A stretch of 21,104 bases of DNA from an uncultured Parabacteroides sp. (GCA_900770835.1 CAAGLQ010000251.1:1-21104), one strand, 5' to 3'. Positions 8,007 to 15,787 are shown, counted from the first letter of the stretch. Translations and numbers: made by a program. Notes: generated by a model not told the origin, from the sequence alone.

Positions 8007-8039
8007 TTGCATATTTATCAAACCGAATCCCTAAATTTG
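8007..8039 (+). promoter_or_regulatory. Bacteroidetes-type promoter for hydBAC
   Basis: TAAATTTGC (box at 8032-8039) is a full match to the Bacteroidetes -7 element TAnnTTTG. A TTG at 8007-8009 lies upstream as a possible -33 element, with a spacer of 22 nt, slightly long. It would leave a leader of about 80-90 nt before the hydB ATG at 8130. The 162-nt gap after cysE (7968-8129) shows no clear terminator. Confidence 0.5.
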
Positions 8040-8129
8040 CGCAATAGAGAAAAAATGCTTGCATAAATATGTAATAAATGGTAACGTTTAAGGTTGGGGA
8101 AAACCTCCTTGCGAAACCATTTTTAATCC

Positions 8130-10058
8130 ATGAAGACCATGAATAAGATCAAGACATTGAATGACCTAAGGAGGATGCGAGAAACGATGCAAGCCTCCTT
8201 GGATTTACGCGAGAAAAGTAACGCTCCTGAACAGCCCGTTCAAGAGACTGATTCAGCCTCCTCTTGTACCAATGATGGGTATGAAATTTTAGTTTGCGGT
8301 GGTACCGGTTGCCGTGCCTCACAAAGTGAGCAAATCATGGAGAATCTCCATGCAGCTATCATCAAAGCGGGATTACAAGACAGAGTAAAGGTGATTCGTA
8401 CAGGTTGCTTCGGCTTCTGTGAGAAGGGACCGATCGTCAAGATTATCCCTGACAATACCTTCTATGTACAGGTACAACCCAGCGATGCGGGGGAGATCAT
8501 CCAAGAGCACATTGTCAATGGCCACAAGGTGGAGCACCTGCTCTACGTCAATCCGGAGACAAAGAACACAGTGCCTGACTCCAAACATATTCGCTTCTAT
8601 CAAAAGCAATTGCGTATAGCCCTGCGCAACTGTGGTTTCATCGACCCCGAGAATATCAACGAATACATTGCCCGAGACGGTTATGAGGCTTTAGGCAAGG
8701 CCCTGACCGAGATGACGCCGGAAGAGGTCATCAAAGAGGTGATGGATAGTGGTTTGCGTGGACGTGGTGGTGGCGGATTCCCCACCGGTTTGAAATGGCA
8801 AATCACCCGCAAAGAGCAGGCTCCCCAGAAATATGTGGTCTGCAACGCCGACGAGGGTGATCCCGGTGCGTTCATGGATCGCTCTATCTTGGAGGGTGAC
8901 CCCCACTCCATCATCGAGGCGATGGCCATCAACGGTTATTGCACAGGCGCTTCCAAAGGTCTGGTCTATATCCGTGCGGAATATCCCTTGGCCGTGCATC
9001 GCTTAAAGGTCGCTATCAAGCAGGCGGAAGCGTGCGGTTTGTTAGGTGAGCATATCTTTGGCACCGACTTCTCTTTCGACATCGAGATTCGTTACGGAGC
9101 AGGTGCTTTCGTCTGCGGTGAGGAGACAGCCTTGATCCATAGTATGGAAGGTATGCGTGGTGAGGCCACCGTGAAACCTCCCTTCCCCAGCCAGAAGGGT
9201 TACAAGGGCTGCCCGACCAATGTGAACAATGTCGAGACCTATGCCAACGTGCCGGTGATCTTACTGAAAGGCGCACAATGGTTTAGCAGTATAGGTACCG
9301 CCAAGAGCAAGGGAACCAAGGTGTTTGCCTTAGCGGGTAAAGTGAATAACGTAGGATTGATCGAGGTGCCGATGGGTACGACCCTGCGTGAGGTGATCTT
9401 CGACATTGGTGGAGGTATCAAGGATGGCAAGCGATTCAAGGCGGTACAGACAGGAGGCCCCTCCGGTGGTTGCTTGACCGAGAAGCACCTTGACCTGCCG
9501 ATCGACTATGACAACCTGCTGGCTGCCGGCTCTATGATGGGCTCCGGAGGTATGATCGTGATGGATGAGGACGACTGTATGGTAGCGATGGCGAAGTTCT
9601 ACCTCGACTTTACGGTAGAGGAGTCCTGCGGTAAGTGTACCCCCTGCCGTGTCGGCAACAAGCGCTTGAACGAGATCCTGCAAAAGATTACCAATGGCAA
9701 CGGCACAGAGGAGGATTTGACCCGCCTGCGCAACTTAGCATTAGTGATTAAAGATACGGCGCTCTGTGGTCTTGGACAGACCTCTCCCAACCCGGTACTC
9801 TCCACGATGGACAACTTCCCGGAGGAGTATTTGGCACACGTGAAAGAGAAACGCTGCCCGGCCCATCAATGCCGCAGCTTGACCCAATACTTCATCAATC
9901 CCGAGAAATGTCGTGGTTGTACGCTTTGCGCACGTACCTGTCCGGTGGGAGCCATCAAGGGAGATCGCAAGTTGCCGCACGTCATTGACACGCAAGCCTG
10001 CATCCGTTGCGGTACCTGCTTGGAGAAGTGTAAGTTTGGAGCCGTTTATGTTCATTAA
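8130..10058 (+). CDS. hydB: NADH-linked [FeFe] hydrogenase flavoprotein subunit (NuoF-like)
   Basis: This 642-residue subunit carries FMN and the NAD(H) site of a soluble multimeric hydrogenase, passing electrons between NADH and HydA. Domains in order: a thioredoxin-like [2Fe-2S] domain with Cys56, Cys61, Cys93 and Cys97; the NuoF core with the NADH/FMN motifs GLRGRGGGGFPTG, CNADEGDPGAFMDR and GAGAFVCGEETALI; an SLBB region; the [4Fe-4S] site ESCGKCTPC (Cys500, 503, 506) with Cys546; and a C-terminal 2x[4Fe-4S] ferredoxin (CRGCTLCARTCP and CIRCGTCLEKC). The fused N-terminal [2Fe-2S] and C-terminal ferredoxin domains separate it from complex I NuoF and match HydB/HndC. Two possible starts, ATG 8130 and ATG 8139, are three codons apart. 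It is first of three genes; hydA follows after 17 nt. Confidence 0.94.
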   Translation: MKTMNKIKTLNDLRRMRETMQASLDLREKSNAPEQPVQETDSASSCTNDGYEILVCGGTGCRASQSEQIMENLHAAIIKAGLQDRVKVIRTGCFGFCEKGPIVKIIPDNTFYVQVQPSDAGEIIQEHIVNGHKVEHLLYVNPETKNTVPDSKHIRFYQKQLRIALRNCGFIDPENINEYIARDGYEALGKALTEMTPEEVIKEVMDSGLRGRGGGGFPTGLKWQITRKEQAPQKYVVCNADEGDPGAFMDRSILEGDPHSIIEAMAINGYCTGASKGLVYIRAEYPLAVHRLKVAIKQAEACGLLGEHIFGTDFSFDIEIRYGAGAFVCGEETALIHSMEGMRGEATVKPPFPSQKGYKGCPTNVNNVETYANVPVILLKGAQWFSSIGTAKSKGTKVFALAGKVNNVGLIEVPMGTTLREVIFDIGGGIKDGKRFKAVQTGGPSGGCLTEKHLDLPIDYDNLLAAGSMMGSGGMIVMDEDDCMVAMAKFYLDFTVEESCGKCTPCRVGNKRLNEILQKITNGNGTEEDLTRLRNLALVIKDTALCGLGQTSPNPVLSTMDNFPEEYLAHVKEKRCPAHQCRSLTQYFINPEKCRGCTLCARTCPVGAIKGDRKLPHVIDTQACIRCGTCLEKCKFGAVYVH

Positions 10059-10075
10059 TCATTTTGCAATTCAGT

Positions 10076-11869
10076 ATGGAAACAGTTAAATTAATCATAG
10101 ATAACAAACCGGTGGAGGTGCCCAAGGGCACAACCATCCTGGAGGCAGCCAAGAGTATAGGCATTCATATACCCTCACTCTGCTACATGAAGTTAGAGGA
10201 ATTGAATTTTGAGAACAACCCCGGTGCCTGTCGCATTTGCGTGGTGGAGATTGAAGGTCGTCGCAACCTCGCTCCCTCTTGCAAGCAAGAATGTACGGAA
10301 GGCATGGTGGTGCGCACCCACACGCCCCGTGTGATTAACGCCCGCAAAACCGTGATGGAGTTGTTGCTCTCTAACCACCCGGCAGAGTGCTTGACCTGCA
10401 GTAGCAATGGACATTGCGAGTTGCAGGATTTGGCGCACAGCTTGGGCATTCGTCAAATCCGCTACAAGGGCGAGATGTCTGAATTTGAGATCGACCGCTC
10501 TCCCTCTATCGTGCGTAACCCCAATAAGTGCATCATGTGTCGCCGTTGCGAGACGATGTGTAACACAATCCAGACAGTCGGTGCCTTGACAGCAGTCAAC
10601 CGTGGCTTCCATGCCGCCGTCTCCACCGCTTTTGAGCGAGACATTGCCGGCAGTACCTGTTCCTATTGCGGACAGTGCGTCTCTGTCTGCCCCGTGAACG
10701 CCTTGAGTGGACGCAACACGCAAGACCCCGTCTTGGAGGCCTTGGCAGATCCGGACAAGATCGTGATCGCACAGACAGCGCCTGCAGTGCGCACTGCTTT
10801 GGGTCGCGACTTCGGTTTTGCTCCGGGCACATTGGTAACGGGCAAGATGGTGACTGCCCTGCGTCAGTTAGGTTTCGACTATGTATTCGACACCGATTTC
10901 GGAGCCGATGTCACGATCATGGAGGAGGGAACTGAGTTGTTAGGTCGCCTTGGCAAATACCTCGCTGGGGATCCATCCGTCAAGATTCCATTGATGACCA
11001 GCTGCTGCCCCGGTTGGGTCAGCTTCGTGGAGCAGCATTATCCTGAGTTACGTGACTATCTCTCCACTACGAAAAGTCCGCAGCAGATCTTTGGTGCCGT
11101 AGCGAAGAACTATTTCGCTCAAAAGATGGGTATCCCCCGCGAGAAAATGGTAGTGGTTTCTATCATGCCCTGTTTGGCCAAGAAGTATGAGGCCAGCCGT
11201 CCGGAGCACGCCGTGGATGGCAATCCTGATGTGGATTATTCCATCTACACCCGTGAGTTGGCGCGCTTGATTCGCTATGCGAACATCAATTTTGAGGAGT
11301 TGCCCGATGGCGAGTTCGACAATCCGTTAGGCGAATCTACGGGTGCCGGTGTGATCTTCGGTACGACCGGTGGTGTGATCGAGGCTGCTTGCCGAACCGC
11401 CTATGAGATCTTCACTAAACAGCCACTGCCAAAGATCGACTTCGAGGAATTGCGTGGATTAGATGGTATTCGCAGTGCGACGATCGACTTCAACGGCACA
11501 CCCATCAAGATCGGTATCGCCCACGGATTGGGTAATGCTCGCAAGCTAATCGAAGAGGTAAAGAATGGCACCTCTCCCTATCATGCCATCGAGGTGATGG
11601 CCTGCCCAGGTGGCTGCATCGGAGGTGGAGGCCAACCCTTCCACAAGGGACGTATGGAGGTGCTCAAGAAACGGGCGGCCGCACTCTACCAAGCAGACGA
11701 GGAGAAGCCGCTGCGTAAGAGCCACGAGAACCCCTTCGTGCAGCAACTTTACAAAGAATACATGGGTGAGCCTTGTGGTCCATTGGCGCACAAACTATTG
11801 CATACGCACTATCGCGACCGTAAGGAAGTAGTCGGATTGTTTAACGAAAAAGAGGAAGAAAATGTGTAA
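10076..11869 (+). CDS. hydA: [FeFe] hydrogenase catalytic subunit
   Basis: This is the 597-residue catalytic subunit, which reduces protons to H2 (or oxidises H2) at the H-cluster. From the N-terminus: a [2Fe-2S] ferredoxin domain (Cys36, 52, 55, 69); a His-Cys3 [4Fe-4S] motif (HPAECLTCSSNGHC); two [4Fe-4S] sites (CIMCRRCETMC and CSYCGQCVSVCP); and the H domain. All three H-cluster signatures are intact: TSCCPGW (308-314), MPCLAKKYE (364-372) and EVMACPGGCIGGGGQP (from 506). A small-subunit-like tail (PFVQQLYKEYMG...LLHTHY) closes the protein. The spacing Cys36-x15-Cys52 in the first cluster is longer than is typical. ATG 10076 is chosen over an in-frame TTG at 10064. The maturases HydE, HydF and HydG are not in this window and must be encoded elsewhere. 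The gene overlaps hydC by 8 nt. Confidence 0.96.
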   Translation: METVKLIIDNKPVEVPKGTTILEAAKSIGIHIPSLCYMKLEELNFENNPGACRICVVEIEGRRNLAPSCKQECTEGMVVRTHTPRVINARKTVMELLLSNHPAECLTCSSNGHCELQDLAHSLGIRQIRYKGEMSEFEIDRSPSIVRNPNKCIMCRRCETMCNTIQTVGALTAVNRGFHAAVSTAFERDIAGSTCSYCGQCVSVCPVNALSGRNTQDPVLEALADPDKIVIAQTAPAVRTALGRDFGFAPGTLVTGKMVTALRQLGFDYVFDTDFGADVTIMEEGTELLGRLGKYLAGDPSVKIPLMTSCCPGWVSFVEQHYPELRDYLSTTKSPQQIFGAVAKNYFAQKMGIPREKMVVVSIMPCLAKKYEASRPEHAVDGNPDVDYSIYTRELARLIRYANINFEELPDGEFDNPLGESTGAGVIFGTTGGVIEAACRTAYEIFTKQPLPKIDFEELRGLDGIRSATIDFNGTPIKIGIAHGLGNARKLIEEVKNGTSPYHAIEVMACPGGCIGGGGQPFHKGRMEVLKKRAAALYQADEEKPLRKSHENPFVQQLYKEYMGEPCGPLAHKLLHTHYRDRKEVVGLFNEKEEENV

Positions 11870-12350
11870 CGGACATCTATCTAAAGAACAAGTCGAGAAA
11901 CTGCACGCTATCTGTGCGGAACGCAATAACGACCCCGGAGAGTTGATCAATATTCTCCACGCTGCCCAAGAGCTGTTGGGCTACCTGCCCCAAGTCGTAC
12001 AGCAGGTGATCGCAGCCGATCTGCATATCCCCGTCTCTCGGGTATATGGAGTCGTGACTTTCTACTCCTTCTTCACCATGGAGCCGAAAGGCAAGCACCC
12101 CATCTCTGTATGTCTGGGCACCGCTTGCTACGTGCGTGGAGCGGAGAAAGTATTGGAGGAGATTCAGAAAGAGTTGGAGATCAAGGTGGGCGAGACAACG
12201 CCTGACGGTCTCTTCTCCTTGGATACCCTGCGCTGTGTCGGTGCCTGTGGCTTAGCGCCAGTCGTCACCATTGGTGGCAAGGTATATGGTCGAGTCACCC
12301 CAGAGAAGGTGCGTGACATCCTTCATGAATATTTCATGCAAGCGGAATAA
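11862..12350 (+). CDS. hydC: NuoE-like [2Fe-2S] subunit of the hydrogenase
   Basis: This 162-residue protein is a thioredoxin-fold [2Fe-2S] subunit (24-kDa/NuoE family), with a helical N-terminus (LSKEQVEKLHAIC...LLGYLPQ) and GVVTFYSFF leading into the cluster domain. The ligands are Cys84 and Cys89 (CLGTAC) and Cys125 and Cys129 (CVGAC). With HydB and HydA it makes the three-subunit enzyme that in some anaerobes couples NADH and reduced ferredoxin oxidation to H2 evolution (electron bifurcation). Whether this one bifurcates cannot be read from sequence. The start overlaps the hydA stop by 8 nt, indicating translational coupling. Order B-A-C, with the NuoE-like gene last, differs from the hydC-first order of Thermotoga-type operons. 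A hairpin follows 28 nt after the stop. Confidence 0.93.
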   Translation: MCNGHLSKEQVEKLHAICAERNNDPGELINILHAAQELLGYLPQVVQQVIAADLHIPVSRVYGVVTFYSFFTMEPKGKHPISVCLGTACYVRGAEKVLEEIQKELEIKVGETTPDGLFSLDTLRCVGACGLAPVVTIGGKVYGRVTPEKVRDILHEYFMQAE

Positions 12351-12378
12351 ATAGTCCTCCTATTCTGGGATCCTATCT

Positions 12379-12407
12379 GTAGAGACGTCGCAGTGCGGCG
12401 TCTCTAC
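12379..12407. terminator. Strong hairpin between convergent hydC and the - strand cluster
   Basis: GTAGAGACGTCGC (12379-12391) and GCGGCGTCTCTAC (12395-12407) pair over 13 bp, with one G-T pair, around a 3-nt loop AGT. The downstream T-tract is weak (TTATTT). It lies between converging genes and could stop transcription from both sides. The GTAGAGACG core also resembles palindromic repeats dispersed through many bacterial genomes, so it may be a repeat element acting as a terminator. Confidence 0.6.
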
Positions 12408-12463
12408 TTATTTGATACGGATGTTAAGCAATACCAGTTTTGGCAAGGATGGCGGTAGCTTCT

Positions 12464-12784
12464 TTATCCGATGTAGTCAAGGAATGCGTCCACCTGCAAA
12501 CTTAGATGCTCCTTTTGTGCTTCGGTCAGTATCAGGCGTCCCTCCGTCCAGGCCTCTACGTTCAGTTGAATGCCCGTCTGAGGTTCCTTCATGACATCCG
12601 CATGGATAAAGGGCAACGTGAGTAACTCGGTCAGTTTCTCTCGGCACTTGGCTGTCGCCGCTGCACCCCCTGCGCCACTCAGTGCCACCTTCTTGTCGTT
12701 GATGGCAAGAGGTGTCTGCCGATCACCGGCTACAAGCGGACGAGAAAGCCAGTCGATGAGATTCTTCAAATAGCCAGGATAGCT
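12464..12784 (-). pseudogene. NADPH-dependent FMN reductase, N-terminally truncated remnant
   Basis: The open frame reads SYPGYLKNLIDWLSRPL, then VALSGAGGAAA and a C-terminal helix ending DAFLDYIG. This matches the C-terminal half of flavodoxin-fold NADPH-dependent FMN reductases (family about 180-200 residues), where GSxPGxLKNxIDWLSRP is the substrate-side loop. The N-terminal half with the FMN phosphate loop is missing. Upstream on the - strand the frame meets a stop (TAG, 12788-12790) immediately after the homology breaks at about 12784, and no ATG lies inside the frame near its beginning. About 105 residues remain, without the flavin-binding P-loop, so the product is unlikely to work. It sits at the 3' end of the - strand cluster, 52 nt after the SDR stop; the gap is AT-rich. 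Confidence 0.72.
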
Positions 12785-12836
12785 TATCTATTTAATTATC
12801 CATTCAGCAGTTATATTACAGCTTTGTTATACCTTG

Positions 12837-13703
12837 TTATGCTGTACGAAAAGGTCTCTGTATGGCCTCTTGTACTCCTTCCACACTATCATGGAAATGA
12901 ATGCCGTGCGCTCCGATGAGCGAGCAATCCATGGTCAGATTCCTTTCTTGCTCAGAGAATCGCTCTTGATCGGGCAAAATCCATGCTGACGGTTCTTTCA
13001 ATCCCATGAACGTAGCAACTTTCAGATGGAGTTCATAGCTGTTCAGGGTGTTGCCGCTCCCGAAGTTGTAGATGCCTCCAGGCAGAGAAAGTGCCTTCTC
13101 CATATTCCTGACCACCTCCCAAACGTAGGTGACCCCTCGAAATTCATGTATAGCGGCTTTCATGGTTGTCCCCTCGTTACATGCTTTTCGCAAATTAACC
13201 AGTATGTTGCTGTTCAGCTTCAGGTGACTGTCGGGCATATCATACATCCATGTCAGGCGTAGCCCCACAGATTCGGGCAAATTCCATTGTGCCCGCTGTT
13301 CTGCCTCCAGCTTGTGCTGACCATAGATATTGACAGGTTGAAGCAGATCATCCTCCCGCAATGGACCAAGCAGAGGTGTACCATTGTACACTTGGTCGCT
13401 GGACATAAATATGAGTTTGGCACCGACTTGTTTGCACGCCTTCGCAATCCTTACCGTTCCCTGCACATTCACTCGATGTGATTCTTCCGGATGTTGCTCG
13501 CAATACCACGTATTGCTCAGTGCAGCACAATGAATGACAACCTCCGGACGGTGTTCCTCCATGTATGCCTTGACAGCCTCTTCACGACTGATGTTCAATT
13601 CGCTATGCGATGGCAACAACAGGTCATACCTCTCTCTGAAGTAATAGGCCAGCCGACTTCCCAAGAACCCGCTGCTCCCCGTAATCAATATCTTTGTCTT
13701 CAT
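12837..13703 (-). CDS. SDR-family NAD(P)-dependent sugar-nucleotide reductase/epimerase (RmlD-like)
   Basis: This 288-residue protein belongs to the extended short-chain dehydrogenase/reductases, closest in layout to dTDP-4-dehydrorhamnose reductase (RmlD). The N-terminal Rossmann motif TGSSGFLG (residues 7-14) binds NAD(P). The family's VIHCAA, FMSSDQVY and catalytic YGQHK (Tyr-x3-Lys) are all present, followed by GLRLTWMYD and a C-terminal substrate domain ending RPFRTA. The exact substrate cannot be told: no other rhamnose-pathway gene (rmlA, B or C) is near, and stand-alone RmlD-like proteins often act on other sugars or serve as MAT2B-like regulators. It is on the - strand after the decayed FKBP copy and before the FMN reductase remnant. 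No signal peptide is seen, so it is cytoplasmic. Confidence 0.85.
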   Translation of the reverse strand: MKTKILITGSSGFLGSRLAYYFRERYDLLLPSHSELNISREEAVKAYMEEHRPEVVIHCAALSNTWYCEQHPEESHRVNVQGTVRIAKACKQVGAKLIFMSSDQVYNGTPLLGPLREDDLLQPVNIYGQHKLEAEQRAQWNLPESVGLRLTWMYDMPDSHLKLNSNILVNLRKACNEGTTMKAAIHEFRGVTYVWEVVRNMEKALSLPGGIYNFGSGNTLNSYELHLKVATFMGLKEPSAWILPDQERFSEQERNLTMDCSLIGAHGIHFHDSVEGVQEAIQRPFRTA

Positions 13704-13746
13704 AATTAAACGACTGTTTGTATCATTGATTCATTCACCGTTATGG

Positions 13747-14044
13747 TCAGGCAATGCCAAGCAATTCAATCTCAAAAATCAATGTAGAGCCACCGGGGAT
13801 GCCTGGCTGTGAGAACTTGCCATAACCCATTTCGGCAGGAATATAGACCTCCCATTTGTCACCCACACACATCTGCTGCATGGCAATAATCCAACCCTCT
13901 ATGAGGTCGCAAAGGCGAATTGCCAACGGAACACCACCACGACTACTGTCAAACTGCTTGCCATTGATGGTGTTCCAATGTAATAAGCTGTGCTTTAGCT
14001 ACCAACCAATCCTTGTTGGCTTGTGCGTATTCTCTTTTATTCAC
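13747..14044 (-). pseudogene. Decayed duplicate of the FKBP-type prolyl isomerase gene
   Basis: This is a broken copy of the intact FKBP gene at 15333-15731, in the same orientation. The 3' part (13751-13971) matches 15337-15557 without gaps and with about five substitutions. The 5' part (13988-14043) matches 15675-15730 with one. Between them 117 nt of the intact gene are replaced by 16 unmatched nt, a net loss of 101 bp that shifts the frame. The start ATG has become GTG (14042-14044). Read from there, the frame gives the first codons MNKREYAQANKDW and then runs through the junction to a stop after about 35 residues, before the FKBP domain. Its 3' stop is TGA in place of TAA. Confidence 0.9.
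13751..14043. repeat. Direct repeat, left copy (FKBP segment)
   Basis: This is the left copy of a direct repeat whose right copy is 15337-15730. Offsets are constant at 1586 bp in the first block and 1687 bp in the second. The copies bracket the HD-domain and DUF169 genes, so homologous recombination between them could delete or amplify that pair. Four of the five substitutions in the first block and the one in the second read G in the intact copy and A here on the + strand. Confidence 0.88.
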
Positions 14045-14054
14045 GATCTCATAT

Positions 14055-14594
14055 TTATGCTTGCTCCAAATTCCACATGGTGTTTAGCAGAGCGATGGCA
14101 GATGCAGAACGGAACACGTTGTTACGGAATGCGATAATGCCTTCACGGGATACATTTGCCTCGAAAGAGTTGACCAGAAAATCAGCTTCGAGCAAAATGC
14201 GGTGATCCAACGATGTGACATTGGATGTGGTGTGGTGATGGGCAATAAGCCAGCAGATGCGTTCTACCTGTGCTTCCGTGAAATCCATATCAGCCAACAG
14301 ATGGCGGGCTTCTTCCGGACCCAGTTCCTCTTGATGTTTCCCGTCACAGTTGCCGTATAGCTTCATAGCTTTAGGAATGCCTATGTCATGCACTATGGCA
14401 GCTGCCTGAAGAATGAACAGCTCGTCATTGTTCATCCCCTCAGCAATGCCAATCGTAGTGGCGAAACCGTGTACCTTAACAAAATGCTGTATCAGCTCAG
14501 CCTCTCCCTTGTCATATTCTACCATCAACTGAATCAGTTGCGTGAGCTTTTCTTGTTGTGTCATATTACCGATCATGTGCATATTATCCCTCAT
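14055..14594 (-). CDS. HD-domain protein (predicted metal-dependent phosphohydrolase)
   Basis: This 179-residue protein has the HD signature of metal-dependent phosphohydrolases: an upstream His in IQHFVKVHGFA, the doublet His69-Asp70 in AAAIVHDIGIPKA, a His cluster at 119-121 (IAHHHTT), and Asp130/Asp138 further on. It is a small stand-alone HD protein; the substrate cannot be read from sequence (nucleotides and phosphoesters are typical). ATG 14594 overlaps the DUF169 stop by 11 nt. ATG 14582, one nucleotide after that stop, and ATG 14564 (MTQQEK) are also possible, and all keep the domain. It is co-directional with DUF169 and both lie between the two FKBP copies. No membrane segment is present. 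Confidence 0.85.
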   Translation of the reverse strand: MRDNMHMIGNMTQQEKLTQLIQLMVEYDKGEAELIQHFVKVHGFATTIGIAEGMNNDELFILQAAAIVHDIGIPKAMKLYGNCDGKHQEELGPEEARHLLADMDFTEAQVERICWLIAHHHTTSNVTSLDHRILLEADFLVNSFEANVSREGIIAFRNNVFRSASAIALLNTMWNLEQA

Positions 14595-15297
14595 TGATCC
14601 GCTCCCTCACCTTCAGCCAAGCAATGCCGTTGAACAGGCAGGTGTCACGCATGAAGGCAACCATCTCTTCCAACCGACTTTTTGGAATGCCAAACAGCAA
14701 CTCGTTCGCCCGAACTCTCGGACGTACCGACGGGTCAAACAGTCCAATGAAGCAGCGCTTTCCCTGCGCCCTGTTCTCATTGATAACTGCACGGATAGTT
14801 GTGGAGCAACCACTTCCCCAAGGGGTGCACACCGCATCACCGGAAGCGTTGTCATAGCAGGCCCACGACACCAGTCCACTCAGTATATCAGGCGTAGCGA
14901 AAAACAGCGCACCATAATAATCCACACGGTCATCCACACAGTCTATACGCTGAAAGTTGAGATACTTGCGCCCGTCCACAGCGATGTCTAATCGCTCCAC
15001 AAACTCTCTCACCAACTGCGGACTCGCCTTGTAATGCTCCTTCTCCGAGACGAAGGTGGGCACATATTCCGGCATCGGCGCAAGGCCGCAATAGAACTTG
15101 CCCCCGCCACATTTCATCGTCTCCGCATCGAAACTAACGGCCTTTCCATCCCTTACCTGTTCAAAGGCAGGGAAGAAACAACCGTTCATAGCCTTTGGTT
15201 CAGCCACAGGCTCGTCGCTATGCCAAAAGAGGATCGGCAACGCAGCCGCCTCTCCAAACGCCTCCCGATAATCGTTGATAAATTGTTTTCTATCCAT
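14584..15297 (-). CDS. DUF169 family protein
   Basis: This 237-residue protein is assigned to DUF169 (COG2043), a family without an established function in bacteria or archaea. Characteristic features are the LPILFWHSDEPVAE opening, the cysteine/glycine segment CGGGKFYCGL, YLNFQRI, GALFFATPDILSGL, and GSGCSTT followed by LFDPSVRP and a C-terminal CLFNGIAWLKVRERI. Conserved Cys and Gly clusters suggest metal or cofactor binding, but that is inference. It starts at an ATG 35 nt after the FKBP stop and overlaps the HD gene at its end, so the two are probably co-translated. Confidence 0.83.
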   Translation of the reverse strand: MDRKQFINDYREAFGEAAALPILFWHSDEPVAEPKAMNGCFFPAFEQVRDGKAVSFDAETMKCGGGKFYCGLAPMPEYVPTFVSEKEHYKASPQLVREFVERLDIAVDGRKYLNFQRIDCVDDRVDYYGALFFATPDILSGLVSWACYDNASGDAVCTPWGSGCSTTIRAVINENRAQGKRCFIGLFDPSVRPRVRANELLFGIPKSRLEEMVAFMRDTCLFNGIAWLKVRERINEG

Positions 15298-15332
15298 CTT
15301 TCCAAACTATTTAGTTATCAATTTCTCTTGAG

Positions 15333-15731
15333 TTAAGCAATGCCAAGCAATTCAATCTCAAAAATCAATGTAGAGCCACCAGGGATGCCTGGCTGTGAGA
15401 ACTTGCCATAACCCATTTCGGCAGGGATATAGACCTCCCATTTGTCACCCACACACATCTGCTGCATGGCAATGATCCAACCCTCTATGAGGTCGCAAAG
15501 GCGGATTGCCAACGGAACACCACCACGGCTACTGTCAAACTGCTTGCCATTGATGGTTCTTCCTGTATAATGAGCGGTGACAATACTTCGGGATGTGGGA
15601 TGCTTTCCGTCAGCTTTTCCCTCCGCCAACACCTTATAATAGATTCCCTTGGGGAGCGGCTTCACTCCCTCTTCCTGTGCTTTAGCTGCCAACCAATCCT
15701 TGTTGGCTTGTGCGTATTCTCTTTTATTCAT
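15333..15731 (-). CDS. FKBP-type peptidyl-prolyl cis-trans isomerase
   Basis: This 132-residue protein is a single-domain FKBP, an enzyme that speeds cis-trans isomerisation of Xaa-Pro bonds. The domain spans most of it: VTAHYTGRTINGKQFDSS, GVPLAIRLCDLIEGWIIAMQQM, GDKWEVYIPAEMGYG and the closing STLIFEIELLGIA. These carry the hydrophobic active-site residues Tyr, Phe, Trp and Tyr of the family. No signal peptide or acidic insert is seen, so it appears cytoplasmic. ATG 15731 is preferred; the frame extends two codons to a GTG. A decayed copy lies 1.6 kb away at 13747-14044, so this is the functional one. Confidence 0.92.
   Translation of the reverse strand: MNKREYAQANKDWLAAKAQEEGVKPLPKGIYYKVLAEGKADGKHPTSRSIVTAHYTGRTINGKQFDSSRGGVPLAIRLCDLIEGWIIAMQQMCVGDKWEVYIPAEMGYGKFSQPGIPGGSTLIFEIELLGIA
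15337..15730. repeat. Direct repeat, right copy (intact FKBP gene)
   Basis: This is the right copy of the FKBP-derived direct repeat; it keeps the 117 nt (15558-15674) that the left copy at 13751-14043 lost. The similarity stops at 15730, inside the start codon, and at about 15337, near the stop codon. The duplicated unit is thus almost exactly one coding sequence. Confidence 0.88.
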
Positions 15732-15787
15732 AATCACATTATACGATTAGGCATTCCCTCCCACGGGTTGATAATTCGTTTCATACG

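Noticed and set aside
7968..8031. Terminator after cysE
   Set aside because: Only a 5-bp AATTG/CAATT pairing with a long loop and no T-tract is seen, too weak to call.
8130..12350. Part of respiratory complex I (NuoEFG)
   Set aside because: The catalytic protein has all three H-cluster motifs and HydB has the fused [2Fe-2S] and ferredoxin domains; no membrane Nuo subunits are nearby.
14542..14991. 149-residue + strand open frame across the DUF169/HD boundary
   Set aside because: It is antisense to two conserved protein-coding frames and lacks homology or a start context.
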